Source of the DNA: Phoenix dactylifera
Lineage: Eukaryota > Streptophyta > Magnoliopsida > Arecales > Arecaceae
Length of the DNA: 64,000 nucleotides
Assembly: GCF_009389715.1 (NCBI RefSeq)
Contig: NC_052404.1
Location: 2,410,738-2,474,737 of the forward strand
Direction of reading: 5' to 3'
The notes beneath the pieces were generated by a model. It saw nothing but the letters and a program-made list of their open reading frames with translations, did not search any database and had not been told where the DNA came from. The translations under genes and the position numbers were made by a program. Shown here one piece after another: positions 47,401 to 58,613 of this stretch (position 1 is its first letter; each line of letters opens with the position of its first letter).

Positions 47401-50400
47401 ATGTTCTTACTCCTTTTGGACTGTGTAGGATGGGCCTCATTGGCAACTATCTAAATTCTGAAGTATAAATAGTTGTTGGAATTTGCTATGCCCTTGTGGG
47501 CTGTAAATGAAGCTAATGTGGTCATATCATAAGGGCTGAAGAATGGTCAGACAGTTGTACACCATTACAGCATCTTCAGCACACAATAAGATGAATTGCT
47601 GAATATGGATACATAATACTACCTTAACTAATGATGGATGCTGCTTCCAAAACTTTGCTTGCTCGGTTTTGATGTTTTTTAGGTCCAAATTCAATTCACT
47701 TCTGACCGCCACAAACAGTTTCTGAAGGGGCTCATCATCACTTCTACGAACTGGTATTTCCATAAATTCTGCAGCCTTGATGAAGACATCCACGACCTTG
47801 CTGTATCATTATTTATTTCATCAGATACAGAAGGAAAAGAATTATAAAACACCTTATAGAATTAATAAGGGATGATGTTATGCAGAGATGTTAATATTCA
47901 GAAAATAACTGGATGGTCTCAAGTTACAATATATCTGTGCCCCAGCTTTAGCTAATTAATCTGAGAGTCCCTCATCACATCACCTTTCCATGAAACAGGT
48001 ATTGTCAACATCTTATTATATCGATTCTTTGATGGAATTATAACTACCGAAAATGAACAGGTGCACGGGCCTTGTGCTAAAAAGAAAGCAGTTTCTAAGA
48101 CCTTATTGTAAGAAAAGCAAATGATAAAGAGAGATGAGATAAATGCAGTGTTGCCAACAAGCCCCACCAAGTTAGATAAGAAACCAACTTTTTGTCAACA
48201 AAGACAAACTTAAGATAACATTAAATTGGAGTTGAAAATCCTAAGTAGCATGTTCACAGGTAATCCTTTGTTAGCTACCTTCTAAGGCATTCACATCCAT
48301 TTGCAGAAGCCAAAGAGCAAAATGGTGATAAGTCTAACAATCACCAATCTCTCCAACAAATTCATGTGAGAAGAGATCTCATGCTTTATTTATCAACTAC
48401 ATTCTTTCTATAACTATTTTTTTCACAAAAATTATCTTACTAGTCGAAGAGCTGGATGATCATGTCACCAGGGTTATAAAACAAATACTAGTCATTTTCT
48501 CTTTCATATGATTTCTGTTATTTCACTATAAAATTTCTCTCATTTAAGAATGTAGTAAGAAGCATAGATACTAGGTAAGAACACAGACGTATTATCTAGA
48601 TGTTCAAAATTTGAGCTTGCCGAGGTTCTAGATACTTGAAAATAGACGTGGCAATGGATTGGGTATTGGGTTGGGTAAAATTTGGTTCAGGTCAAAAAAT
48701 TCTTAACCGATATCAGACCCATTTATAGTTGGACTGGAAAGAATAAATCATGCTCAATACATTTATTTTGTATGGAGTATGGACCCATAGCCAACCTGCC
48801 AATCCAATTAGTGCTTTACTTATCAATTATAGGGCTAAAATTTGGGGATCTAGGGTGGAGCATCCAAATAAAGTGAGAAGCTGAAGTGGAGAAGAAAGTG
48901 TAATAAATCCTCAATATGCTACCCCTTTAACTTTTCTTCATCATATTTTATTCATCTCCTAACCATTAATTTTGTAGAATTTCCCCAGTTTTGTGTTTTG
49001 TGTGGAAGGAGTGAAGAGATTGCAGATCACTTGTCCTTGAGCAATGTTTCCTCTTGAATATTTGTAAGTATTTTGTGGATAAACTTAGCATTGAAGATCT
49101 GCCAAAATCTGAAGGCAAAACATGGAGGGAGTGAGACTGTGCAATGTTAGAACCAATTCCCAATCTGGGGTGGATGTCATTGCCTCAGTACTTTGCTGGA
49201 GTATTTGGATTGAAAGAAAAGAAAAAAAATATTCAGAAATCATGCTAGAACAATGGAGAAGGTTGGGAAGAGTTCTGTTTTTTCTTGTTTTCAATTGAAC
49301 GGCTGCTAGCCCTAAGAAGGGTCAAGCACTACTTAAACCTGTTCTAGACATCTTTAAGTCGGACCTGTAACCTTTCACCCAGTCTAATGTCTCTTGGTGC
49401 CCTATTTCACCTCTCTTACCCTGCCCTCTTTTCTTGTTTGCACCTTGTTTGCTTCAGTTAACTCTGGCTAACTGTAGATTTTCTACTCTATAATAAATTG
49501 GATCAGGGTCTGCCCAATTCTTTCTCTCAAAATAATTGCAAAGCCTTCCCGATCAACCAAATCAGACGTAGAGTAGGCCATGGCCCATCCCACAATTTCG
49601 ACTACTATAAAGGTCCATGAATGGATTTTAAGAGTTTGCTTAATCCATGAGGACCCATTAGGTTAGACGGTCAAACCCATACCCAACCCATTTATAATTG
49701 GTTGATCTTGGCTAACCCAAATCTAATCAAATTATAAAGAAGCCTCACCAAGCCTATTCATTTTGGGTAGGTTTGAGTAGGTTTGGGCAGGTTTGGGCAG
49801 GTTGGCAGGTCTAAGCTAGAAACTTTGAACCCTGCTTCGACACATGTAACAACTCATGGCACTCTTTAACATTCCAGACCATCAAATCATGTACCCATTA
49901 TCAATCTTTACATTTGGCACATGTACCAACGTCCATTAAAGTTATCAAGTATAACATATCATTTAGAATGTAGCCAATTTATGAACTTAGGGGAAGTAGG
50001 TGCAGCTCCCTATCAATTTATAGACACATTCTTTTCTCCAGGGAGATTATATATGCATCTATCATGATTAGATATACATATAAAAGATAAATATGTGTTT
50101 GTCTAAGAAGCATAATCTTTTGGAAAAAAAAGTTGGAACATTAAGTTTCTGAAAGGGGGTGGCCAAATGCATGAGATTCTCGCCATTGCAGGGTCCGGGG
50201 AGGGTCGAATGCATGTAACCTTACCCCCAATCCGGAGGGGCTATTTTTGGGTTTCGAACCCGTGAGTTTCAGGTCACAAAGGAGCAACCTTAACATTGCA
50301 CCAAGACAAGTTTATGAAAAATCCATAGAGAAAAAATTGAGAAACATGGCAATCTTACATGGAAATAAAGAATAAAAGTTCAAGAACAACTATAATGAAT

Positions 50401-53400
50401 TAATAATAAATATGAGTATGATTTTTATGCAGAATAACATATAATCCTTGTTATAATAGCCTTTAAGAAAAAAAGTTCCAGTTTCCTGTTCATATCTTTG
50501 TGAGTTCTAAAAGATTGAATGATCATGTTAGATTGCCATTTTTTTTGGCCTCCTACAACACATTCAAAATTATATTTTTTACCTGGAGCTAGCAGTTTGA
50601 TTCATTTGGGTAATTTTTGACCCCTTCCTCCCCTACAAGAAGCCCTTATTTGTTACAATCAAGTTTTGGTGCGTTCTTTCGCCTACCACTACCAATGAAC
50701 TACCAGAGACACCAAATCAGTTCAATTCTATCTGATCACCCACCTCTTTTATGTAAGATTACAACATCCTTCTTAGGTTTTTCCTCAATATGATCCTTTA
50801 TGAGGCTTTAACTATGCTTTTTCATGATTACAATCTGTTAGGTACCAGTGTAATATTTTTTTTGGTATTTTAATGATACTTGCTAATTGTCATACTTCAT
50901 TTTTGGTTCCTCTCTTAGTGGACGAAGCCTTCTTATGATTCATCACAACCAAAACCTCCTTTGCCCTGAATAGAGGGTTTGACACTCCATTTCCATATTT
51001 TTGTCCCATCAAGTCCTCAATATTTGCCTCCTTTGGTTTTGGTCCTTCCATAAGAATGGGCAACTTCTTGGTTTCTACTCCATGTAAGAACAGCTTGGGA
51101 CTTGTGGCTTAGTGTGCAATGTCATTTTTTTGCCATATTAAGGTTCAATATGATCTAGTTACTTTGGGCACATTAAGTTTTTTTATGTTCATTTTAGCTT
51201 TTGTAGTTCCTGCAATCCTCTACAAAATAGTGAGATCCACATGTTCTTGCTAGTCTCACAACTTTGCCATCATAACTTTCTTTGAGTCTGGCCTGTCCAT
51301 CTTGGTTTATTGTAGACGCCATTCTTATTGCACATGTTTAACACATAAAGCATGCCTAGAATTTGTTGGTTTTCTCAAGTCAATTGTCTCACTAGTGTTT
51401 CACAGCATAAAATGTGGTTGACCTCTCCAGACCAAGTATGCTAGTACTAATGCACCCCACCTGCCCCCAGCATCCAATGCATCGCAATTGATCCTACTTC
51501 ACTGTCTAGGATGTACATATCGCTGATAACTGTGTCCAATAAGGTGAACTGCTTCCTGCAGCATAAGCCAATTGTCCTCCCGCCTTCTTCAAGTATCATC
51601 TCAGTCACACCTTACTGAATCATCCACATAGTTGTGGGCATAAAGTACAAAAGCTCTGCTGTTCCCATCCTCTCATTAGCAGACGCATTGCACAAGCCAT
51701 ATACCATAGTTTAGCATCTTTAAAGGCAGACTCTTGGCAAATGACCAACCTTGAGTCTGAGTGCAGAACTAGCAAGTGCCAAGTAGTGTGAGAGATAATT
51801 AAAGTAGCATATGGTAATGCATACACATAATTTGTTTACTGTGCCTTCTGTAAATTTCATTCAAATATATGAGTTTGCACATGAATTGATAACAATTTTA
51901 ATGTTTATACAGATCTATTGCGCTTAATCTGTGACTTATGCTCCTGCTACTTGGGAGTGCATCATTTGCTAAGGTATATACATTGGCAAATTCCCTAATG
52001 AGATCTTCCAGATGTTCGAACTCTTGATACTCAAATGCTTTAAGGCGGCGATGCCCAGTCAGCAACAGTTAGTCACCAACACAGAAGAACATGAGCTGAT
52101 AAACTTATGCAGCTATTATTATTGGCAACTTATAATAATTAAATTCAAACAAAGAGTACAATACTTATTAAATCATTAAATATATTAGGGAAAACATCAA
52201 GTGGTGCTGCATACCTTGGAGCTAAAGAAGGTTTCATGAAATAGTAGTATGCAGACAAAGTTTGATGCATGACATAATTTCCAGTATATTTTGATGACCT
52301 TGAGAGGTAGATAACTGCTATCAACAAAGGCAAAAGTATGCAAATTCCAACAATCCCAAGCAAAAGTACTCCACCAGATGCTCCATCAAAATTCAGTAAG
52401 AACTGAGGTAAAGCAATTCCCATTTGAAATCCCTAAACACAGTAATATAATGATGTACCTTTAGCTCAAAAGCAAATGCTGAAAATAGAACCAATTTATA
52501 GAAACTTAAGCCTTCAATCAGAAAAATACCCACTTGTGAACAAGCAAACTCGCAAGTGGGGGAGTTTTACCTGTCTGCCATCAGGGTGGCCATATTTTTC
52601 AAAATTTTCACGAGAAATAGGATCAGTCAAAGCCTGGTATGCCTTGGATATAAACTCCACAAAGTACTTATGTGCCTCTGGAACATCAGCATGTGATCAA
52701 AGTCAGAACAAGGAGAAACATTCAGAATTGCTTAAATAATGATATGAAGGATGGTCTAACATATGGAAGACTTTCAACCTGGATCAGGATTTTTATCCGG
52801 ATGGTACAGAATTGAGAGTCTTCGATATGCCTTCTTTATTTCTGAGTCTGAAGCTCCCGGCTCCAATCCAAGAATGTCAAATGGCTCAAATGGTTGAGTC
52901 TGAAGAACAGCAGATATGCCAAGCACAAACAATCAAAGCGAAATCATAGCATGATGATACCGCTTATAGAAACATTAATATACCATATGGTTAAGATGCC
53001 TTCAGTGATTTATCAACAATTTGTTAACATAAGTTGGCTCTGCCTTCATGCTGTTAGTTTGGATCTATCACATAAAGAATAGAGGGACAACCAAAGACAT
53101 ATCTACTATCATATAAATATAATTAGCTAGATATTTTTCACTAGACTTTCACTGTTTCCCACCTTTAAAGGAATTTTCGTGAATATGTATTATTTTTGGA
53201 TGCAACCACCTTGGTTTAGCTCTTTTTTTTCTCTCCTTGTTTAAGAGAGAAACAAGAGAAGTTCGACAACCAAAAGTCAAGGTGCATTAATCATCTAACA
53301 TAAATTGAGATCACAACAGTCCATGTCCAATACATATACAACAAAAGGTTTGACAAAGGCATGTTTCACTAAATTAAGGAGAGTAGGCTAAGGTTCCTTT

Positions 53401-54723
53401 GAAGTGTTAGTAATCTCAGCATGCCCTTGAGAGCATAGAAAATGTAATAGATATTCTCTAAAAGATATAATAAGGTGGATATGGTTTAAACCACAAGGAT
53501 AAGATTGGAAATTGGTATATCAGAATAAGTCCCAAAGTTAACAATATTACAAATAGTAAAATGGAGAACCGGATGAAACTTTTGAGCATAAGAAATTAAG
53601 GTCCAAGGACGGTTATGCCAAGGGCGGGTAGATTGTGTTGAAGGACCAAAAATAAGAACAGAAAGACACGAGAACAAGATGAAAATTTTAGATGATGATG
53701 CGAAAAAAGAGTTGAACTGGTGAGGCTAAATTTATACAAAGCAAAGGTTAAATACTTATGAAGATTTATCGTTGTTAAAAATCTAGTAGTAGTAGTTTGA
53801 GCAACAAGCACCACCCGAGACATTGAGGTGGAAAAAAATAGATAGCTAAACACCTACAACATCATGAACACAAAAACACAAGCCACACCTCCTAGAGAAG
53901 GCTATACTCAATTCCCAGCAACACCTAAAGCTAAACAAAAAAGGAAAAAGAAAACAAGCAAAAGCTCAGCAACTGTCCATAGAGTGAGAAGCACCAGAAA
54001 ATATACAGAAAAGGTAGCGGTTGGAAAAGGGTGAGGTGATGGGAAAAGGTGGAGCAGAGTGGTAATGTGGCGAGCAGGGGTGAGATGAGTGATGATGCTG
54101 CTAGAGGTGGTCTGCTGAGCAGGGCTGCAGTTTGACTTGGGGCCTGGGGCTACCATTGATGATCGTGACAAAGGTCCCATGTTGATGCAAGGTCCATTGC
54201 TGGAGCTGGGATGCAGTTGTACGATGTGTCTACATGGGACATGCTGAGCCCAGTAGCATGCAGGTTGGTACAGAAAACCTTGTTTTTAACAACTATGCAA
54301 TCCCATAAAGAGTCAAGTAACATTAATAAAAGTTATGGTACTTGCAATACCTCACGGCTTATATGTTTAATGTAATAAACAAGAATTCCCATGATGACCC
54401 AGAGCAGCAAAAGTGTCAGATTGCTACCAGTTGAGAAGTTTGAGATCTGCAAGTAAATCAAAAGGTATACATTACACTAAACCAAATGTGACAACCTCCA
54501 GGTATAAACTAGAAGAAACCATAAATGTAATATTTACCCGTTTGAAAATTGATTTATGATACTTCCCCGAATGTGAACATACAGAGCACTGGCAATGAAT
54601 GGCCTTTGTTTTTTTAGAAGCAGCACGGAATAACCTAAGAATTGTGTAAGGCACTAGAGGCAGTGCCATTATTGTTAAGATGAAGATTGGAAACAGAGAG
54701 CTGTTGTCCTCTGATGCAGCCAT
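33409..54723 (-). CDS. ERDJ2A: DnaJ protein ERdj2A, plant SEC63 homologue
   Basis: Ten exons join in frame: 54538-54723, 54351-54446, 52779-52899, 52571-52677, 52215-52432, 47623-47800, 47157-47276, 41025-41111, 38419-38529, 33409-34224. They total 2040 nt, 679 aa; the Arabidopsis protein is about 687. It belongs to the ER translocon SEC61-SEC63: the J domain faces the lumen and stimulates BiP to pull in nascent proteins. Membrane segments are at about 11-31, 72-90 and 190-213. A CQCSVC motif is at 44-49. The J domain (about 98-165) keeps HPD at 127-129. The SEC63/Brl region spans about 240-600, and an acidic [15 protein letters not shown] tail ends in GTDEE. All splice sites are GT-AG. The ATG lies shortly after a TTTTGCAG acceptor, so a leader intron is likely. 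Introns of 4-6 kb carry hAT, LINE and SINE copies. Confidence 0.96.
35193..36118 (+). mobile_element. hAT element with BED zinc finger, TSD TTAGAAAC
   Basis: A 926-bp insertion in ERdj2A intron 9, flanked by perfect 8-bp copies TTAGAAAC (35185-35192 and 36119-36126). The ends CAAGGTATACTGAA and CAAGGTAGGCCGAA match at 11 of 14 bases, and both subterminal zones are rich in ACCGG/GTACC. A plus-strand ORF at 35774-35965 (63 codons) encodes a BED-type zinc finger start: [12 protein letters not shown], then [17 protein letters not shown] and a His. This is the DNA-binding domain at the front of hAT transposases. The catalytic part is missing, so the element is non-autonomous. Confidence 0.88.
36612..36886. 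mobile_element. short hAT-type MITE, copy 1 (ERdj2A intron 9)
   Basis: 275 bp. The left end CAAGGTCCGC and the complement of the right end CATGGTCTGC agree at 8 of 10. Flanking 8-mers TTACTAAA and GTACTAAG share six bases, a decayed target duplication. Shares gtccgcaatct, ctctctaacc, ttttatctc-gta and the gtac-rich core with 46177-46411. Confidence 0.7.
37719..38281. mobile_element. old hAT-like element (ERdj2A intron 9)
   Basis: Left end TAGGGGTGGCAACTGG and complement of right end TAGGGCTGACATTTAGG are of the same type as the element at 17547, and GGGTT/CCAACCC-like words lie inside. No target duplication remains. Confidence 0.45.
41384..41416. repeat. (GA)n microsatellite
   Basis: About 15 GA units in ERdj2A intron 7. 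Confidence 0.9.
42480..42665. repeat. tandem duplication around (CT)n tracts
   Basis: Two copies of aaatcccaaag-gcactta followed by (CT)n and aggcaca-atc-ggt, about 90 bp apart, in ERdj2A intron 7. Confidence 0.8.
46177..46411. mobile_element. short hAT-type MITE, copy 2 (ERdj2A intron 7)
   Basis: 235 bp, starts CATGGTCCGCAATCT and ends gacagtccatg. Flanking 8-mers ATTAGAAG (46169-46176) and ACTAGAAG (46412-46419) match at seven of eight. Same family as 36612-36886. Confidence 0.75.
48643..49813. mobile_element. hAT-like element with nested LINE fragment (ERdj2A intron 5)
   Basis: Ends TAGACGTGGCAAT and TAGACCTGCCAAC (complement of right end) agree at 10 of 13, with GGGTTGGGT and GGTTTGGGCA arrays just inside. 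Within it, 48960-49540 on the plus strand reads like a LINE 3' region: [15 protein letters not shown] (zf-RVT type Cys/His spacing) with later frame breaks, and taataaattgg near the end. No target duplication was found for the outer element. Confidence 0.5.
50155..50310 (-). mobile_element. Au-type tRNA-derived SINE
   Basis: On the minus strand the head reads TTGGTGCAATGTTAAGGTTG, then GGTTCGAAACC (B box, about 50250-50261), with tRNA-like spacing, as in the widespread plant Au SINE family. In ERdj2A intron 5. Confidence 0.65.
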
Positions 54724-55060
54724 TGATGCCTTATGATGTTGGCAAAATAAAACAACTACTATGATCTGCAAAAGGGAGTCAAGATATATCACAAAGAGAT
54801 GACTGCAACTTGGCAATCAAAATGAGCATTGTATATTTAACAGAACAGATCAAAAATATCACGGTTGCAATCACAAATTATGAGACAATTAACTAAGGAA
54901 AAAAATTATTTATTGCTTGTTCAAATTTATTGAGAAAGGAAGATGACTAGGTACATTGATAATATTCCGATGGTATCCAAGGTAAAACTTTAAGATCAGT
55001 GCTAGGGTTACTAACCTCTGTTCGTCAAAATACCTATCAATATCATATAAAATCAATTAT
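54724..55060 (-). promoter_or_regulatory. leader region of ERdj2A
   Basis: On the minus strand CCCTTTTGCAG|ATCATAG at about 54770 is a good 3' splice site 47 bases before the ATG, so the leader is probably split and the true promoter lies further right. Confidence 0.45.
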
Positions 55061-55069
55061 TTGCTAATC

Positions 55070-55905
55070 TCTACTTTCTATTTATTTTATTTTATTTTAT
55101 TTATTTATTTATTATTTTATTATTATTTCTTCTCTTCTTCCTGTTTCTTCCCGAAGCTTCTCCCGTTCTTTCTTCTTTCTTTTCTTCTCCTCTTCTCTTC
55201 TCCCGACTTCTTCTCCTTTCTTCTCCCGCGAAGGGAGGAGGGCGAGCTCGGGAGAGGACCAACGGGAGCCCACCCCACCGTGGGGAGCGAAGGAAGGGCC
55301 TCCGACCGAGGATCGGCGGCGCTACGGCCATGGATCCACCGGTAAGTGGCCCCTTCCCTCCTCCTTCTTTTCTTCTTTTTGTTCTTCTTTTCTTCTTCTT
55401 TTTTTCTTTTCACGATTCATCAGATCTCCCTCTTTTCCCGCGAAGCAAGGGGGAAGATCTCCCTGTTGGATAGCTCGGGAGGAGACCGGCCGAGGCCGAC
55501 GACGCCCGCGACCAGCCAGAAACGCCCTCGGGACGGCTGCGGCCGAGCGTGCGACCGCTCCCCGCGACGGATCCGCGGTCGAAAGACCCCAGGTAAGCCC
55601 TTCCCCTTCCCTTCCTCTTCTTCTTCTTCTTTTCGTTTCTTCTCTTTTCTTTTTAATTAATCTATCCTCCCGAGTGGATCGGGAGGAGGAACTGCAGGAA
55701 AGGGAAAACGAGGTGGTCGGGGGGCTTACCTGGTTCCGGGGATGAACTGCGACGACCCTCTCCGGCGGCAACGACGTGGGTTTAGAAAACCTGTTTTTAA
55801 GGATGTTGAGGGCTTTTATAGCCCCGGGAAAGTTAGCCTCAACGGCTAATGGGCCGGCCCACCGGCCCAACTGTGTGCGGGCCGGTCAATGAACCGGGCC
55901 CTCAC
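55070..55905 (-). mobile_element. GC-rich transposon-like island, LTR-like, unclassified
   Basis: A sharply GC-rich block in AT-rich DNA. On the minus strand it starts TGTGAGGGCCCGGTTCATTG, has a TATA box in GGGGCTATAAAAGCCC (about 55812-55827) and ends in an (AATAA)n-like A-rich stretch at 55080-55120. On the plus strand, two blocks each run from a pyrimidine tract through CCCGCGAAG to GGATCC and then GGTAAG (55222-55350 and 55435-55596). Open frames through it are compositional. It may be an LTR or a retroposed promoter/leader. No 5-bp target duplication was confirmed. Confidence 0.45.
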
Positions 55906-55909
55906 AATA

Positions 55910-57320
55910 AAAAAAAATAAAGGATTAGTCATTTTCCTTTCTTCTCTCATGCCTAAATATCATGCCATGAATATGCATATTGGATATAAATATGTCTAGA
56001 TATGTACACATTTACATAAGTATGTGTTCGTTTAACCTGAAAGTTTAGACAAAATTAGTCTAAATTGAAAGAAAATGTTTAAATTCAATATTAAAATAAT
56101 GATGATAAAGTCCTTAAAAAGAGGTCCCAAACAATACAAAAATATCTACAAGCTGCCACAATCTAAAATTAAAAAGCTATATATTGTATAAATAAAGCCA
56201 AAATGAACATCATATTTGATTGATATATGCAGTCAAACTTTATCATATTTTCAATGTTCAAACTGCTTGAAGATGTGATGAAGAAAACTGTCACTCATAT
56301 TGGTTGAGCACTTCATTACTCAAATTTCTTGAAGTCAAAATATCATACATATTGTAGATAGATACATACTTATGTACAAATATATGTATATATGCATATA
56401 TAGAGCAATATATGCCAAATCGAACTAAATTTGGCTAAATGGTTTGGATTCGGTGCGAATCGTCCTGAATTGCTCCAAATCGAGTAAAACTGCCTAGTTC
56501 TACCAGGTACGACCCAATTCGCATCAGAAAGGGACATCCCCTAACCAAAAAGAGAGGAGAAGGCAGCCTATACCATTCCTCTCTCTTTTCTTCAAAATTT
56601 TTTCAAAGAAGGTTAGGTTTTGTGATGAAAAATCAGGGAAGGAGACTGATTTTTCTGGTTTTTAGCCCAACACCAAGCCAATCAAGTATAATCTCCTCCC
56701 TTTTCTCCATTCTTCTTTTTTTATATTTTTATGCCTAAAATAGGGTGAAAATTAGTAAAATCAGAAGAAACCATACTTAAAATTTGTATTTTGGCATAAC
56801 TTCATGATATGCTGTAGATCTAAAGACTAATGTATGCATTGAAAAAGAAATCATGGTTTTTCATTGATAGTGTAATTTTTTAATTAAAAAAATATATTCA
56901 GTTTAAGAAATCATAATAAATATAATAATGTTCAAAAAAATTAAAAATAATAGCATGTTTGGAGGTATGCATGTTATTTGCTATCTTATTTTGATGGCAA
57001 TTTGTTTAAATTTAGGTATGGTTATGGCCACCCAAGCCTAAGTTCAAATTCAAATAAATTTCAAAATAAATGGTGATGAACACATGCCCATAGACTTAAA
57101 ATTATATGTAGCACCCTTATAAGAGTTCTATATTTGTCTAAATAAAAATTATTTTTCTAAGTACTTTATAACTAATATTAATGTTTTACTTAAACATTAA
57201 TACATTAAAATATTATAAATATGAAAAAAGTGCTCTCTATAGATAATGTACAATTATTTTTGAAGTAACTCGATCATTTTTTGCTCCTGTACTTGCACAA
57301 TTTTACTAAGACAATAATGA
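55910..57320. other. AT-rich spacer
   Basis: No gene. 56400-56530 carries repeated ccaaatcga/aattcgcatc words resembling a degraded insertion. Confidence 0.35.
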
Positions 57321-57331
57321 ACTCTATCTGC

Positions 57332-57470
57332 AGCGTACTACCTGAACCCTCGATTTCAGTACACTGTAGCTGAAATCAATATGGATGACGAACATCTGGC
57401 CGCTCTACATAATATGTTTACACGATGGAGCATGATCCAAAAATCGCGGCCCTATATCTAGAAGAGGTAA
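57332..57470 (+). pseudogene. hAT transposase C-terminal fragment
   Basis: After a CTGCAG acceptor-like site the frame reads AYYLNPRFQY, then VAEINMDDEHLAALHNMF, ending at a stop. AYYLNP-FQY is the conserved motif of the C-terminal region of plant hAT transposases. Only one exon remains. A GTACCG-rich patch like the hAT subterminal zones follows at 57590-57680. Confidence 0.7.
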
Positions 57471-57589
57471 GTTAATTTAAGTGACATGTGTAAGTTAACT
57501 GGTATCATCAATTATTAACATAGTACAACACAGTTCTTTGTCATGGGTCAAAATATTTAGAGAGAATATCGACAGCTAAGGTCGGAGGA

Positions 57590-57690
57590 ACCAATACCAG
57601 GCACCGTACCGGTTTTTTCGGCGGCACAAGTTGGGTACCAACCGTGTCGTACCGTGCCGTACCGATAGAGGGCATAATATCGTGTGAGAG
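57590..57690. mobile_element. GTACCG-rich subterminal remnant
   Basis: Palindromic GTACCGG/CCGTACC words, probably the end zone of the element that carried the transposase fragment at 57332-57470. Confidence 0.45.
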
Positions 57691-58019
57691 TGGAAATGTA
57701 TGTATGTATGTATATTTATATATATATTATCTAGGCTGAATGCTACCATATATATTTTTATCTAGGCTTGATGCTTCTATATTTACTAGTGTTAGGTCAA
57801 CTGCAAAGTCTATCCAGCCAAATGCATGTGCTAGAAGCTTGTCTAATATAATGGTCAACTCAAGTGGCTCAGCTAAGATTGTCACTAAGATCTTAGAACC
57901 AAAAACTCAACCTAACTCAAACATGTGGACCTATTGATTGGGGCGTAAGGATGCCATCGCATTATCAAAGAGCGTAAGGATGACCTTAGAAAGTGCCTGA
58001 AGAACATGCGAACAAATAC

Positions 58020-58300
58020 TATGAGGATCCTGCAGGCGTGTATTTAGTCCCACATCGGTTATTGGCCCAAAAGATTTTGGGGTCCTTATACATGACTAAG
58101 AAGCTCAAAAAAAATGTCTTCTGACTAGTACTTTTGAGTGAAATCCTGTATTGTTACAAATGGTGTCAAAGCAAACTCGGCCCATAGCCTATATGGAAGA
58201 GGACACTACAGCATGGGTTTATAAAGATAACCACGAGCCAATTGTGGTGCTTGTGATTAGATTTGAATGGATTTGAATCTAATCACAGACTCTGCATTAT
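58020..58300 (+). mobile_element. TRIM copy, 5' LTR plus internal part
   Basis: LTR 58020-58158, with TTTAGTCCCACATCGGTTAT and the end TTGTTACA, is followed by primer site TGGTGTCAAAGC (58161-58172). The internal sequence (cctatatgg-a, gataaccacgagccaat, gtgattagatttgaatgg) matches the TRIM at 1341-1785 in reverse. The 3' LTR is missing. Confidence 0.75.
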
Positions 58301-58613
58301 GGTTGATTAAAAAAAAAAGGAGATTCTTTGAGATAATATTGATTATTCAAGTGCTTTAGACTATTCACAATTCATACTTATGATGGTTATCACCAGTACA
58401 CAGGATACTTCAAAGAGAATTTACTCTTTTTTTTGTTGGTTAATCAAATAGACATGGAAGCAATTGCATTTATCTTCTAAAAATTACAAAGGCATACAAC
58501 CGTCTCAACAGGTTTTTGATAGTAGCAGGTATAACAGACCGCTGTGGCCTATTCCATTAATGGAAAAATGAGTATAACTTCTCTCTCATCAACAAAGGCA
58601 ATCAAAGAAATTT

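Noticed and set aside
55322..55870. 182-codon open frame on minus through the GC-rich island
   Set aside because: Open only because of GC and purine composition; low-complexity Arg/Lys/Glu/Ser content and no domain.
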